DNA of 64,000 bases from Altererythrobacter sp. C41 (GCF_016803135.1 NZ_JAEVFE010000003.1:293599-357598), one strand, 5' to 3'; positions 1 to 8,973 are shown, numbered from the stretch's first letter. The notes: generated by a model from the letters alone, not told the origin. A program made the numbers and translations.

Positions 1-1212
1 TTCGGCCGGCGGCAGATCGTAGAGGTTCTTGTCCATCGCCTCGCCCGGATGGATCTTGTTCTGGATCCCGTCGAGGCCGGCCATCAGCAGCGCGGCATAG
101 GCGAGGTAGGGGTTGGCCATCGGATCGGGGAAGCGGAACTCGACCCGCTTCGCCTTGTCGCCCGCGCCGTAGGGGATGCGGCAGCTCGCCGAACGGTTGC
201 GCGCCGAGTAGGCGAGCAGGACCGGTGCCTCGAACCCGGGCACCAGGCGCTTGTAGCTGTTGGTGCTCGGATTGGTGAAGGCGTTCAGGGCCTTGGCGTG
301 CTTGATGACGCCGCCGATGTAGTACAGGCAGTTGTCCGACAGGCCGGCATAGCCGTTGCCCGCGAACGTCGGCTTGCCTTCGTTCCAGATCGACATGTGC
401 GTGTGCATGCCGCTGCCGTTGTCGGCCTTGATCGGCTTGGGCATGAAGGTCGCCGTCTTGCCGTAGGCATGGGCGACCTGGTGCACGACATACTTGTAGA
501 TCTGCATGTTGTCGGCCGTCTCGACCAGGGTCGAGAACAGCAGGCCGAGCTCGTGCTGCGCGGCCGCGACCTCGTGGTGGTGCTTGTCGCACTTGAGGCC
601 CATTTCGAGCATGGTCGAGACCATCTCGGCGCGGATGTCGACCGCGCTGTCGACCGGGGCCACGGGAAAGTAGCCGCCCTTGGCGCGCGGACGGTGGGCG
701 AGGTTGCCCGCCTCGTACTCGCGGCCGGAGTTGGTCGGCAGCTCGATGTCGTCGATCGTGTAGCCCGAGCCGGCATAGCCGTCCTCGAAGCGGACATCGT
801 CGAACATGAAGAACTCGGCTTCGGGGCCGACGTAGATCGTGTCGCCGATGCCGGTGGTCTTGAGGTAGTTCTCCGCGCGCTTGGCGGTCGTGCGCGGATC
901 GCGGGCGTACCAGTCGCCGGTCGAGGGTTCGACGATGTCGCAGAACAGGATCATCATCGGCGTCGCGCTGAACGGGTCGATGTAGGTCCGTTCCAGGTCC
1001 GGCTTGAGGATCATGTCGCTCTCGTTGATCACCTTCCACCCGGCGATCGAGGAGCCGTCGAACATCAGCCCGTCCTCGAGCTCGTCCTCGCCCAGGATCG
1101 ACGCGGTCATCGTCAGGTGGTGCCACTTGCCCTTCGGGTCGGTGAAGCGCAGGTCGACCCACTCGATCTCCTGCTCCTCGATCTGCTTGAGGACGTCATT
1201 GGCCTTGGACAT
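1..1212 (-). CDS. glnA: Type I glutamine synthetase (partial, C-terminus cut by the window edge)
   Basis: ATP-dependent ligation of ammonia to glutamate, the main ammonium assimilation step; a cytosolic dodecamer. The visible 404 residues start at [10 protein letters not shown] and contain the beta-grasp domain, the [10 protein letters not shown] segment, the GPEAEFF metal-binding segment, [10 protein letters not shown] and the RIPYG segment. The last visible residues include NLYDLPP, whose Tyr is the adenylylation site of type I enzymes, so activity is probably controlled by GlnE. About 65 residues are missing at the edge. glnB lies 151 bp upstream on the same strand, the usual alphaproteobacterial glnB-glnA arrangement. 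Confidence 0.98.
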   Translation of the reverse strand, partial: MSKANDVLKQIEEQEIEWVDLRFTDPKGKWHHLTMTASILGEDELEDGLMFDGSSIAGWKVINESDMILKPDLERTYIDPFSATPMMILFCDIVEPSTGDWYARDPRTTAKRAENYLKTTGIGDTIYVGPEAEFFMFDDVRFEDGYAGSGYTIDDIELPTNSGREYEAGNLAHRPRAKGGYFPVAPVDSAVDIRAEMVSTMLEMGLKCDKHHHEVAAAQHELGLLFSTLVETADNMQIYKYVVHQVAHAYGKTATFMPKPIKADNGSGMHTHMSIWNEGKPTFAGNGYAGLSDNCLYYIGGVIKHAKALNAFTNPSTNSYKRLVPGFEAPVLLAYSARNRSASCRIPYGAGDKAKRVEFRFPDPMANPYLAYAALLMAGLDGIQNKIHPGEAMDKNLYDLPPAE

Positions 1213-1233
1213 GTGGTATCTTCCTTATCTTCT

Positions 1234-1356
1234 CCCCTCCCGCTTGCGGGAGGGGCCGGGGGTGGGCCGGTCGCAACGGTCGGATAGCCCACCCCGCTGC
1301 GACTAGGGCCTGCTGCGCAGACCCAAGTCTCGCTCCCCTCCCGCGAGCGGGAGGGG
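1234..1356. repeat. Composite palindromic repeat in the glnB-glnA spacer
   Basis: Two copies of the same hairpin lie 80 bp apart. Each has a 10-bp stem, CCCCTCCCGC pairing with GCGGGAGGGG (1234-1255 and 1335-1356), with 2-nt loops TT and GA. The DNA between them also contains a GGGTGGGC/GCCCACCC dyad, so the whole spacer can fold as one structure. It could act as an attenuator or RNA stabiliser between glnB and glnA, or simply be a dispersed repeat. It lacks a T-tract, so a classical terminator is unlikely. Confidence 0.75.
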
Positions 1357-1363
1357 AATAATT

Positions 1364-1714
<351 letters not shown>

Positions 1715-1784
1715 CTACGCAATGTGCCGACGCGCGCGGTTCTTCGTCCGCTCGGCCGGCTCATCGCTTACCCCGGATGCCAAA

Positions 1785-1800
1785 TCAAGAAGCGTGCCAG
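1785..1800 (-). promoter_or_regulatory. Possible sigma-54 promoter of glnB
   Basis: Read on the minus strand, this site is TGGCACGCTTCTTGAT. The -24 half (TGGCAC) matches the RpoN consensus exactly and the spacing to TTG is correct, but the -12 dinucleotide is GA instead of the expected GC. glnB promoters are often RpoN-dependent, which supports the call. The predicted start would give a leader of about 75 nt. Confidence 0.4.
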
Positions 1801-1883
1801 AATGCGCGCAGAGGGGCGCCGGTCACCGCGGCGGCGATTTCGCCGGCCGCGTGCCCAATCGGAATCCAGTTGCTGCCTGAATT

Positions 1884-2819
1884 TTAGGCAGAGAGGCGCA
1901 GGCCGGCGGTTTCGTCGAGGCCGGTCATCAGGTTGAGCGATTGCACCGCCGCGCCGCTCGCGCCCTTGCCGAGATTGTCGAGCACGGCTGCGAGCCGCAC
2001 GTGCGAAGGCTCGTCTCCGAACACGAACAGCTCGAGCCCGTCCCACGGCGCGGCGTCGCGCGAGAGCAGTGTCTCGCTGCCTTCGAACGGATAGCCTGCC
2101 ACGCTCACGACCGGGGAGCCGGCATAGAACTCCGCCAGCGCCGTCTGCAGCGCCTGCGGCGTGGCACTGCGGCCCATCGCCGGCAGGTTGAGCGGCACTT
2201 CGACCAGCATGCCCCGATAGGCCGGCACGACAGCAGGCGCGAAGACCGGAGCGTGCGCGAGGCCGGCATGCTGTTGCATCTCGGGGAGGTGCTTGTGCCC
2301 GCCCGCAAGGCCGTAGGCGCGGAAGGCGATGTCCGGCTCGCGCGCGAAGCGGTCGATCAGCGCGTTGCCGCCGCCGGAGAAGCCGGACACGGCGTTGACG
2401 GTATAGGGCCAGTCGGCCGGGATCAGCCCGGCGCGCACGAGCGGGGCGACGAGCGCGATGAAGCCGGTCGGATAGCAGCCCGGATTGCTGACCCGCTCGG
2501 CCCCGGCCACTGCCTCGCGCCCGACCAACTCGGGGAAGCCGTACGTCCAGTCCCCCGCCGTCCGGTGCGCGCTCGACGCATCGATCACGCGGGTGCCGGA
2601 GGCCGGGTCGATCATCGCCACCGCCTCGCGCGCCGCATCGTCGGGCAGGCAGAGGATCGCCACGTCGCACGCGTTCAGCGCCTCGCGCCGGGCGGCAGGG
2701 TCCTTGCGCCGCGCGTCGTCGAGCGTCAGCAGCGCGAACTCGGCGCGGTCCTGCAGGCGGCCCAGGATCTCGAGCCCGGTCGTGCCGGCCGCGCCGTCGA
2801 TGAAGACCGTAGTGGTCAT
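1884..2819 (-). CDS. argC: N-acetyl-gamma-glutamyl-phosphate reductase, short (type 2) form
   Basis: NADPH-dependent reduction of N-acetylglutamyl phosphate to the semialdehyde, the third step of arginine biosynthesis; cytosolic. The 311 residues begin MTTTVFIDGAAGTTG, a Rossmann GxxGxTG-type start. The catalytic cysteine lies in SNPGCYPTGF and the C-terminal half carries GGHKHLPE. The length fits the shorter ArgC subfamily. An in-frame upstream Met at 2882 would add 21 unconserved residues. The chosen ATG overlaps the stop of the upstream SH3 gene as ATGA, which supports it and implies translational coupling. Confidence 0.95.
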   Translation of the reverse strand: MTTTVFIDGAAGTTGLEILGRLQDRAEFALLTLDDARRKDPAARREALNACDVAILCLPDDAAREAVAMIDPASGTRVIDASSAHRTAGDWTYGFPELVGREAVAGAERVSNPGCYPTGFIALVAPLVRAGLIPADWPYTVNAVSGFSGGGNALIDRFAREPDIAFRAYGLAGGHKHLPEMQQHAGLAHAPVFAPAVVPAYRGMLVEVPLNLPAMGRSATPQALQTALAEFYAGSPVVSVAGYPFEGSETLLSRDAAPWDGLELFVFGDEPSHVRLAAVLDNLGKGASGAAVQSLNLMTGLDETAGLRLSA

Positions 2820-3157
2820 GGCGCGAGCAGCGCCGTGCGCAAGTAGCCGCTCGGTCCCTCGGGGCCGCGGGTGGCCCAGCACCAGTCGCCCGCATAGTCG
2901 AGCGCCTCGACCGCCGTGCCGGCATCGAGCCGGACGACGACCTCCGAGTCGTCGCGCGGGATCAGGTGTAGCGCAGCGCCCTCCGGCCCGATCTCGCGCG
3001 GCTGGGGCACGACGTAATGCGCGGCGAGATAGCGCCCGGCGAGCGCGATATGGGCCAGGTCGCCGCGCAGCGGCAGCGTGCCGGGCGCCGGGCGCACGAC
3101 GGGCCCTTCCAGGCCGATCGTCCCCTCAGGCAGATGGTATTCGGTAGCCACGCTCAC
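2816..3157 (-). CDS. Small SH3-domain protein, resembling the N-terminal part of C40 (NlpC/P60) peptidases
   Basis: A 113-aa protein. Its first half (GLEGPVVRPAPGTLPLRGDLAHIALAG) resembles the N-terminal region of sphingomonad NlpC/P60 cell-wall peptidases, and its second half (VVRLDAGTAVEALDYAGDW to GYLRTALL) looks like a bacterial SH3 fold. No peptidase Cys-His domain follows: the stop overlaps the argC start by 4 bp. There is no signal peptide. In related genomes the domain usually sits on a longer C40 enzyme beside the leucyl aminopeptidase gene, so this may be a lineage-specific truncation or a stand-alone ligand-binding protein. That comparison is from memory and untested. Confidence 0.7.
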   Translation of the reverse strand: MSVATEYHLPEGTIGLEGPVVRPAPGTLPLRGDLAHIALAGRYLAAHYVVPQPREIGPEGAALHLIPRDDSEVVVRLDAGTAVEALDYAGDWCWATRGPEGPSGYLRTALLAP

Positions 3158-3241
3158 GTGTTTTCTTCTTGGCCCTCGGAAATTGGCAGGCCGCGCGCTT
3201 AAACGCTGCCGTCGCCCCCCGCAAGCGTCCCGCGCCGATCG

Positions 3242-4630
3242 TCAACGGTTGCCGTAGCGCTGGCGCAACATATGGAACGCTGCGCGCAGGCCGTAGGCCT
3301 CGCCGCCCTTGGGCCGCCCGGGCTTCGCCGCAGGGCGCCAGGCGAACGTGTCGAAGTGCGCCCAGTCGATGCCTTCGCCGACGAACTTGTCGAGGAACAG
3401 CCCGGCCACGCTTGCGCCGGCGAAGGCGTTGGCATGGGCGTTGTTGGTGTCGGCGACGTCCGACTTGAGCCATTCGACATAGGCTTCGGGAAGCGGGAGG
3501 CGCCACGGCTCGTCGTCGTGCGCCTTGCCTGCGGCGATCAGCGCGGCGGCGGTCTCGTCGCGGCGGGCCATCAGCGCCGGATAGTCGGGGCCGAGCGCCA
3601 CCCGCGCCGCGCCGGTGAGGGTCGCGAAGTCGATCACCAGGTCCGGCCCGTGCTCGCTCGCCAGTGCCAGCGCGTCGCCGAGGATTAGCCGCCCCTCGGC
3701 ATCGGTGTTGCCGATCTCCACCGTCAGCCCCTTGCGACTGCGGAGAACGTCGCCGGGACGGAAGGAGTTGGCCGAAATGGCGTTCTCCACCGCCGGCACG
3801 ATCAGGTGCAGCCGCACCGGCAGGCCCGCGCCCATGACCAGCCCGGCGAGCGCGATCGCATGCGCCGCGCCGCCCATGTCCTTCTTCATCAGCAACATGC
3901 CGGCGGCCGATTTCACGTCGAGACCGCCCGAGTCGAAGCACACTCCCTTGCCGACGAGCGCGAGCACCGGGTCGCCTTCCTTGCCCCAAGTGAGGTGCAT
4001 CAGGCGCGGCGCGTGATGCCGCGCGGCGGCGCGGCCCACCGCGTGAACCATCGGAAAGCCCTGCTCGAGCGCATCGCCCTTGGTGACCGAGAGCTTGGCG
4101 CCGTGCGCCTTGGCGAGCGCCTCGCACTCCGCCTCCAGCGCGGCAGGGCCCATGTCCTCGGCCGGGGTGTTGACGAGGTCGCGCACCAGGCACACTGCGC
4201 GCGCTTCGGCGAGCGCCGGCTCGATAGCCTTCGCCTCGCCGGTCAGCAGCACGCGGGGGCCGGCCGGTTCGTCATCCTTGCGATAGCGGTCGAAGCGGTA
4301 CTGCGCGAGCTGCCAGCCGTGCAGCGCGGGGCCGGGCTCTCCACTGGCGAGGCGATAGGTCCCGGCGGGCAGCGTCTCGGCCAGCTTCGCCATGCACCAG
4401 CTCGACAGGCTCGCCGGATCGGCCACGCCGCCGACCGCGAACCAGTGGTCGCCATCGGGCACGATGCCGACCTCGTATCCGCCGCCCGTGAACTTCTGCG
4501 CCGCCAGCGCCGCGCGCTGCCCGGCCGAGAGTTTCTTCATCCAGTTCTCGAAGCCGTCGCGAGCGACGAGATGGATGGAAATCGCGTCCTGCCCGCGATC
4601 GGCTTGAACGAGGTCGGTGTCATGGCTCAT
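3242..4630 (-). CDS. M17 leucyl aminopeptidase family protein
   Basis: Di-metal cytosolic exopeptidase that releases N-terminal residues from peptides. The 462 aa fit the family. The catalytic C-terminal domain has GKGVCFDSGG (about 228-237), KDMGG (about 250), and the family signature NTDAEGRL at 308-315, which supplies metal ligands. The N-terminal regulatory domain is divergent. The gene is divergent from the DUF3298 lipoprotein with only 36 bp between the two starts, so the promoters must overlap. The SH3 gene follows after 84 bp on the same strand. Confidence 0.95.
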   Translation of the reverse strand: MSHDTDLVQADRGQDAISIHLVARDGFENWMKKLSAGQRAALAAQKFTGGGYEVGIVPDGDHWFAVGGVADPASLSSWCMAKLAETLPAGTYRLASGEPGPALHGWQLAQYRFDRYRKDDEPAGPRVLLTGEAKAIEPALAEARAVCLVRDLVNTPAEDMGPAALEAECEALAKAHGAKLSVTKGDALEQGFPMVHAVGRAAARHHAPRLMHLTWGKEGDPVLALVGKGVCFDSGGLDVKSAAGMLLMKKDMGGAAHAIALAGLVMGAGLPVRLHLIVPAVENAISANSFRPGDVLRSRKGLTVEIGNTDAEGRLILGDALALASEHGPDLVIDFATLTGAARVALGPDYPALMARRDETAAALIAAGKAHDDEPWRLPLPEAYVEWLKSDVADTNNAHANAFAGASVAGLFLDKFVGEGIDWAHFDTFAWRPAAKPGRPKGGEAYGLRAAFHMLRQRYGNR

Positions 4631-4666
4631 AATCGCCCCCTAGCGCCATTTCCGGGAGAAAATCCA

Positions 4667-5488
4667 ATGTCGTTTCGCACCCTCGCCGCTGCCGCTCCGC
4701 TGGTCCTCGCACTCGCGGCGTGTTCTCCCTCGGCCGAGGGGAGTGATGGGCAGGACCCGGCTCCGGCTGGCGGCGCCACCGCGTCTGCCACCGCCGAAGC
4801 AGGGGGCGCGGCCAAGTCGGTGGAAGAGGAAAACGACCTCTACAGCTTCTCCTATGCCTATCCGGCGCAGGCCGGCGGGATTCCCGAACTGGCCGCCCAA
4901 CTCGACGCGGATGCCGAGAAGGCGAAGGCGACCCTGATTTCGGAATCGGAGGACGACCGGACGCAGGCGGAAGCGAACGACTACCCCTACCGCGCCCACA
5001 GCTTTTCCAAGGAATGGAAAGTCGTCGCCGATCTGCCGCGCTACCTCAGCCTCTCGAGCGAGTTCGCGACTTACACAGGCGGAGCGCACGGAATGTACGG
5101 CCTCGAGTCGCTGGTGTGGGACAAGCAGGCGAAGGCCGGCATGGACGGCGTCGCGCTGTTCCAGTCGGCCGAGGCGCTGGACGAAGCGCTGGGGCAGAAG
5201 CTGTGCGACGCGCTCGACGCTGAGCGTGCGAAACGCCGCGGCGAGGCGGTTCCGGCCGATGCAGGCGACGACGCCACCGGCTTCAACTCCTGCCAGCACG
5301 TGAAGGACGCGACGGTGCTCGTGGGCTCCTCCGGCGGCGGCAAGTTCGACCGGATCGGCGTGTGGTTCGGCCCTTACGTCGCCGGGCCCTATGCCGAAGG
5401 AAGCTACGAGCTCAACTTCCCGGTCGATGCCGCGGTGATCGAAGCGGTGAAGCCGGAATACCGCGAGGCGTTCGCCGCGAAGAAGTAG
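4667..5488 (+). CDS. DUF3298/RsiV-like lipoprotein
   Basis: A 273-aa exported lipoprotein. The N-terminus is a short signal sequence ending in the lipobox LALAAC, followed by a Gly/Ala-rich linker. The C-terminal part has the segments YTGGAHGMYGLESLVWD and FGPYVAGPYAEGSYEL, typical of DUF3298 domains (also found in anti-sigma factor RsiV). It is probably an envelope protein facing the periplasm; its molecular role is unknown. The start is chosen at 4667 because a GGGAGA ribosome binding site lies 10 bp upstream and the lipobox follows; the longer upstream frame is antisense to the aminopeptidase gene. Confidence 0.88.
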   Translation: MSFRTLAAAAPLVLALAACSPSAEGSDGQDPAPAGGATASATAEAGGAAKSVEEENDLYSFSYAYPAQAGGIPELAAQLDADAEKAKATLISESEDDRTQAEANDYPYRAHSFSKEWKVVADLPRYLSLSSEFATYTGGAHGMYGLESLVWDKQAKAGMDGVALFQSAEALDEALGQKLCDALDAERAKRRGEAVPADAGDDATGFNSCQHVKDATVLVGSSGGGKFDRIGVWFGPYVAGPYAEGSYELNFPVDAAVIEAVKPEYREAFAAKK

Positions 5489-5559
5489 GCGCCTCTCCAA
5501 CATGGCAAAACGGGAATGCGCCCTCGCAATCGGCGCGTTCCCGCACTACATCGGCCGTC

Positions 5560-6387
5560 ATGACCGAATACCAGGTGATCGACAGCCGCGAGACCGTCAT
5601 CCGCGACGGCACCATCAAGCTCCACGGGCCCGACGGGTTCGAGGGGATGCGCCGTGCGGGGCAGCTCGCCGCGAGCATTCTCGATGCGATCGTGCCGCTG
5701 ATGCGGCCGGGCGTGACCACGGCCGAGATCGACGACAAGGTCCGCGAGCTGACGCTGGCGGGTGGGGCCGTGCCGGCGACGCTCGGTTACCGCGGCTATA
5801 CGCACTCGTGCTGCATCTCGATCAACCATGTGGTCTGCCACGGCATCCCCGGCGACAAGGCGCTGAAGGACGGCGACATCGTCAACGTCGACGTCACCCC
5901 GCTGCTCGACGGCTGGCACGGCGACACCAGCCGCATGTACCTGATCGGCGACGTGCCGCTGAAGGCGCGTCGGCTGGTCGACGTGACCTACGAGTGCCTG
6001 ATGATCGGGATCGAGAAGGCGCAGCCCGGCGCCCGGCTCGGCGATATCGGCGCAGCTATCGAGGAACATGCACGGCAGTTCCGCTACGGCGTCGTGCGCG
6101 AGTTCTGCGGCCACGGCGTCGGCCGTCTGTTCCACGATGCGCCCGAGGTGGTCCATGCGGCGAAGGCCGGCACCGGCCCCGAATTGCGCCCCGGCATGTT
6201 CTTCACCATCGAGCCGATGATCAACCTCGGCCGCCCGTGGGTGAAGCTGCTCAAGGACGGCTGGACCGCGGTGACCCGCGACAAGAGCCTCTCGGCCCAG
6301 TTCGAGCACTCGATCGGCATCACCGAAGACGGGAACGAGATTTTCACGCTGAGCCAGAAGGGCCTGCACAAACCGCCCTACGAATAG
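5560..6387 (+). CDS. map: Type I methionine aminopeptidase
   Basis: Removes the initiator methionine from nascent proteins; a cytosolic di-metal enzyme. The 275 aa start MTEYQVIDSR. The fold ligands are visible in DIVNVDVTPLLDGWHGD (Asp, Asp), CGHGVGRLFHDAPEV (His), FFTIEPM (Glu) and FEHSIGI (Glu). The substrate His is in HGIPGDK. The ATG at 5560 is preferred because the 66 in-frame codons upstream overlap the preceding gene in another frame. It converges with ccmB (21 bp between stops). Confidence 0.97.
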   Translation: MTEYQVIDSRETVIRDGTIKLHGPDGFEGMRRAGQLAASILDAIVPLMRPGVTTAEIDDKVRELTLAGGAVPATLGYRGYTHSCCISINHVVCHGIPGDKALKDGDIVNVDVTPLLDGWHGDTSRMYLIGDVPLKARRLVDVTYECLMIGIEKAQPGARLGDIGAAIEEHARQFRYGVVREFCGHGVGRLFHDAPEVVHAAKAGTGPELRPGMFFTIEPMINLGRPWVKLLKDGWTAVTRDKSLSAQFEHSIGITEDGNEIFTLSQKGLHKPPYE

Positions 6388-6408
6388 ATCCTGCCCGCTA
6401 GGGGTGGA

Positions 6409-7062
6409 TCAGCTCTCCCGCGCGGCCCGGATCGCGGCGCCTGCGGCAAACGGCGTCACTGCCACGAGCAGCAGGCTGATTGCCGCCGCGAAGGCCAGTC
6501 CGCCGCCGTCAGGCCGGGCGAGGGCGCCGGCGCCGAAGATCAGGATCGGCACGCTGAGCGGGATCAGCAGCAGGCCGGCGAGCGCCGCGCCGCCACGCAG
6601 GCTCGCGGTCAGCGCGGCGATGAGCACGCCGATCGCGGCAAGGCCTGGCGTGCCGGCCAGCAGGCCGAGCAGGACGGTGCGCAGGGTCTCCTGCTCCAGT
6701 CCGAGCAGCGCGGCGGCGGGGAGGGCGGCGAGCAGGAGCAGCGGGGCGAAGCTGATCCAGTGCGCCAGCATCCGCACGGCGACCGCCAGTTCCTCCGCCA
6801 CGCCTCGCACCGCGAGCTGATCGAACACCCCTTCCTCAAGATCGGGCGCGACGAGCCGGTCGAGCGGGAGGATCGCCGCGAGCAGCGCCGCCACCCAGAT
6901 CACTCCGCCACCGGTTCGCGCCAGCAGCGGTGCGTCCGGTCCGACGGCGAACGGGTAGATCATCGCCACCGCGAGGAAGAACAGCAGCGGCAGCAGCGCG
7001 CCGCCGCGCCGTCCGCCCGGCATCAGCAGCGCGAGGTCGCGCAGGAGCAGCCGGCCGATCAT
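6409..7062 (-). CDS. ccmB: Haem exporter permease CcmB
   Basis: Membrane subunit of the CcmAB ABC transporter of cytochrome c maturation system I, working with CcmC/CcmE to release holo-CcmE. The 217 aa begin MIGRLLLRDLALLMPGG and form about six hydrophobic segments, with LLFFLAVAMIYPFAVGPD and the Asp/Glu-rich loop LDRLVAPDLEEG typical of CcmB. The start overlaps the ccmA stop as ATGA, showing coupling. ccmC and the other ccm genes are not adjacent in this window. Confidence 0.93.
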   Translation of the reverse strand: MIGRLLLRDLALLMPGGRRGGALLPLLFFLAVAMIYPFAVGPDAPLLARTGGGVIWVAALLAAILPLDRLVAPDLEEGVFDQLAVRGVAEELAVAVRMLAHWISFAPLLLLAALPAAALLGLEQETLRTVLLGLLAGTPGLAAIGVLIAALTASLRGGAALAGLLLIPLSVPILIFGAGALARPDGGGLAFAAAISLLLVAVTPFAAGAAIRAARES

Positions 7063-7646
7063 GCGGCGAAATCCGCGATCTCGAGCCGCATGGCCTCCGC
7101 GAGCCGGATCGGCTGGTGAGAGGCGACGACGCAGGTGCCGCCCGCCGCGCGATGCTCGGCGATCAGCGTCTCCACCAGTTCGGTCCCGGCCGTGTCGAGG
7201 CCGTTGAGCGGTTCGTCGAGCAACCACACTGGCGCCCGCTGGCCGAGCAGGCGGGCGAGCGCGGCGCGCTTGCGCTGTCCGGTCGAAAGATAGCGCACCG
7301 GCACGTCCGCCAGCGCCACAAGGCCGAGGCGCTCGCGGTGCGCGTCCATCAGTGAGGTGCCGCTGCCGTCGAGCTCGCTCCAGAAGGCGAGGGCGCATTC
7401 GAGCGGAACCTGGGGGTCGAGTGCGTGGCGTTCGTCGAGCAGGGCGATCGAGGCGCGGCATTCGACCGATCCATGAAAGGGCCGCAGCAGGCCGGCGAGA
7501 ATGCGGATCAGGCTGGTCTTGCCGATTCCGTTCGGCCCGGCGAGGTGGCACGCCTCTCCCGGCGAGAGCGACAGCGACAGGCCGCGGAACAGCAGTCGCT
7601 CGCCGCGGCGGCAGGCCAGGTCCCGGGCGGCGAGCATCGCTTGCAT
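7059..7646 (-). CDS. ccmA: Haem exporter ATP-binding protein CcmA
   Basis: ABC ATPase partner of CcmB in cytochrome c maturation. The Walker A motif is GPNGIGKTS, the signature loop LSTGQRKRAALARL and the Walker B LLDEPLNGLD, followed by the H-loop SHQP. The length of 195 aa fits the family. The start is set at the Met of MQAMLAARDLACRRG; an upstream Met at 7694 adds 16 unconserved residues, and a Met at 7637 is also possible. The C-terminal end overlaps the ccmB start by 4 bp. Confidence 0.94.
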   Translation of the reverse strand: MQAMLAARDLACRRGERLLFRGLSLSLSPGEACHLAGPNGIGKTSLIRILAGLLRPFHGSVECRASIALLDERHALDPQVPLECALAFWSELDGSGTSLMDAHRERLGLVALADVPVRYLSTGQRKRAALARLLGQRAPVWLLDEPLNGLDTAGTELVETLIAEHRAAGGTCVVASHQPIRLAEAMRLEIADFAA

Positions 7647-7708
7647 GACCGCGCCCGATAGGCGAAAGGCTGCCTGCTCACAAGCCGACCGCAAGTGGAG
7701 AAGATCGG

Positions 7709-7999
7709 ATGGCCGTCGCCAAACTCACCGAGGAAGAACGCACGATCGCCCTCGCCGATCTGCAAGGCTGGTCGCTCGCAAGCGACCGCGATGCGATCGA
7801 GCGCACGTTCACCTTCGCCGATTTCGTCGAGGCGTTCGGCTTCATGACCCGGGTGGCACTATTGGCCGAGAAGGCCGACCACCATCCCGAGTGGTCGAAC
7901 GTCTACAACCGGGTCGAAATCGCGCTGACCACCCATGACGCGGATGGCCTGTCGCAGCGCGACATCGATATGGCCAAAGCGATCGGCGCGCTGGTCTGA
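7709..7999 (+). CDS. 4a-hydroxytetrahydrobiopterin dehydratase (PCD/DCoH)
   Basis: Dehydrates pterin-4a-carbinolamine to recycle the cofactor of aromatic amino acid hydroxylases. It is 96 aa, the typical length. The active-site pattern is seen as EKADHHPEW followed by [22 protein letters not shown]. No phenylalanine hydroxylase lies next to it, so a role in general pterin metabolism is also possible. It is transcribed away from ccmAB and converges with the SDR gene across an inverted repeat. Confidence 0.95.
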   Translation: MAVAKLTEEERTIALADLQGWSLASDRDAIERTFTFADFVEAFGFMTRVALLAEKADHHPEWSNVYNRVEIALTTHDADGLSQRDIDMAKAIGALV

Positions 8000-8001
8000 A
8001 T

Positions 8002-8090
8002 CGTCACCCTGAATTTGTTTCAGCGCCCATTTCTCCCCTCATGGCTTCGCTCCTGAGAGGCAATGGACGCTGAAACAAGTCAGCATGACG
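8002..8090. repeat. Imperfect inverted-repeat element
   Basis: Two arms of about 28 nt, 8002-8030 and 8063-8090, are near-perfect reverse complements. The left arm contains TTGTTTCAGCGCCCAT and the right arm ATGGACGCTGAAACAA. They surround a short loop with its own CTCATGGCTTCGCTCCTGAG hairpin. This resembles a dispersed intergenic repeat common in sphingomonads. It lies between two convergent genes and may act as a bidirectional terminator. Confidence 0.75.
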
Positions 8091-8130
8091 GGGAATGATA
8101 CGCAAAATCTGAACTTCGTGTCGTCAGGCT

Positions 8131-8937
8131 CTACCGCCCCAGCGGCCGTGCCTGCCGGCGGGCCATCTTGCGCACGCGGCCGGGCATCCAGCGCGAGGCG
8201 AAGGCCATGCGGCGCGCCGTCTGCCCCACCAGCGTGTGCAGCTTTTCCCCATGCACCGCGTCCCAGGCTGCCTGGGCGACGTCGCCGACCGGCGTGATCT
8301 CCAGCCCGGCGGCCTTCACGCGGTCGCGGATCGCCTCGTTGCTTGCGGCGTTGGGCGTATGCTCGAGCAGCGGGGTGTCGATGAAGCCGGGGCACAGCGA
8401 GCGGACCCTGATCCCGAACTCGGCCCATTCGGCGTCGAGCGCCTCGGTCACCCCGCGCACGCCGAACTTGGTCGCCGAATAGACCGACGCGCCGCTGGTG
8501 CCGTAGATGCCGGCGGCGCTGGCGGTGTTGAGCAGGCAGCTTCCCGGCGCCGTCTTCTGCAAGTGCGGCAGCGCGGCCTGCGCTCCGTAGAGTACGCCCT
8601 TGAGATTGATGTCGATGCAGCGGTCGATCTCCTCGACCGTGTTCTCGCTCAGCGAGCCGCCGAGCGGGATGCCGGCGTTGTTGGCGACCACGTCGATCCG
8701 CCCGCCGGCCGCCTGGGAAAACGCTTCCAGCGCGGTGTCCCACGCCGCCCGGTCGCGCACGTCGAACTTGTGCGCGTAGGTGAGGCCGTTGCCGATCCCG
8801 GCCAGCGTCTCCTGCATCCCGGCGTTGTCGATGTCGCCCACCCCGACGAACCAGCCGCGCTGGCCGAAAAGTTGCGCGATCGCGCGGCCAATGCCGGAGC
8901 CGCCGCCGGTTATGAAGATCGCCTTCCGCTCGCTCAT
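8131..8937 (-). CDS. Short-chain dehydrogenase/reductase
   Basis: A classical SDR oxidoreductase of 268 aa. The cofactor motif TGGGSGIGRAIA is at the N-terminus, with NNAG at about 90 and the catalytic Ser, Tyr and Lys in NTASAAGIYGTSGASVYSATK. The Asp in VGDIDNAG after the second strand suggests NAD rather than NADP. The C-terminus is basic (RVRKMARRQARPLGR). The substrate cannot be told from the sequence. Neighbours give no pathway hint. Confidence 0.9.
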   Translation of the reverse strand: MSERKAIFITGGGSGIGRAIAQLFGQRGWFVGVGDIDNAGMQETLAGIGNGLTYAHKFDVRDRAAWDTALEAFSQAAGGRIDVVANNAGIPLGGSLSENTVEEIDRCIDINLKGVLYGAQAALPHLQKTAPGSCLLNTASAAGIYGTSGASVYSATKFGVRGVTEALDAEWAEFGIRVRSLCPGFIDTPLLEHTPNAASNEAIRDRVKAAGLEITPVGDVAQAAWDAVHGEKLHTLVGQTARRMAFASRWMPGRVRKMARRQARPLGR

Positions 8938-8947
8938 TTCGTTACTC

Positions 8948-8973
8948 TCCCTCCCATCTCCGGGCGGGAGGGA
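8948..8973. terminator. Hairpin between the glycosylase and SDR genes
   Basis: An 8-bp perfect stem, TCCCTCCC (8948-8955) with GGGAGGGA (8966-8973), lies downstream of the AlkA-type gene and upstream of the SDR start, both on the minus strand. There is no long T-tract, so termination efficiency is uncertain. Confidence 0.4.

Noticed and set aside
49..1287. A 412-codon plus-strand frame over glnA
   Set aside because: Same GC-driven antisense effect; the minus-strand glnA is unmistakable and runs through the left edge.
3126..4193. A 355-codon frame overlapping the aminopeptidase gene
   Set aside because: It is in another frame of the same strand, with an Arg/Gly-rich composition typical of shifted reading frames.
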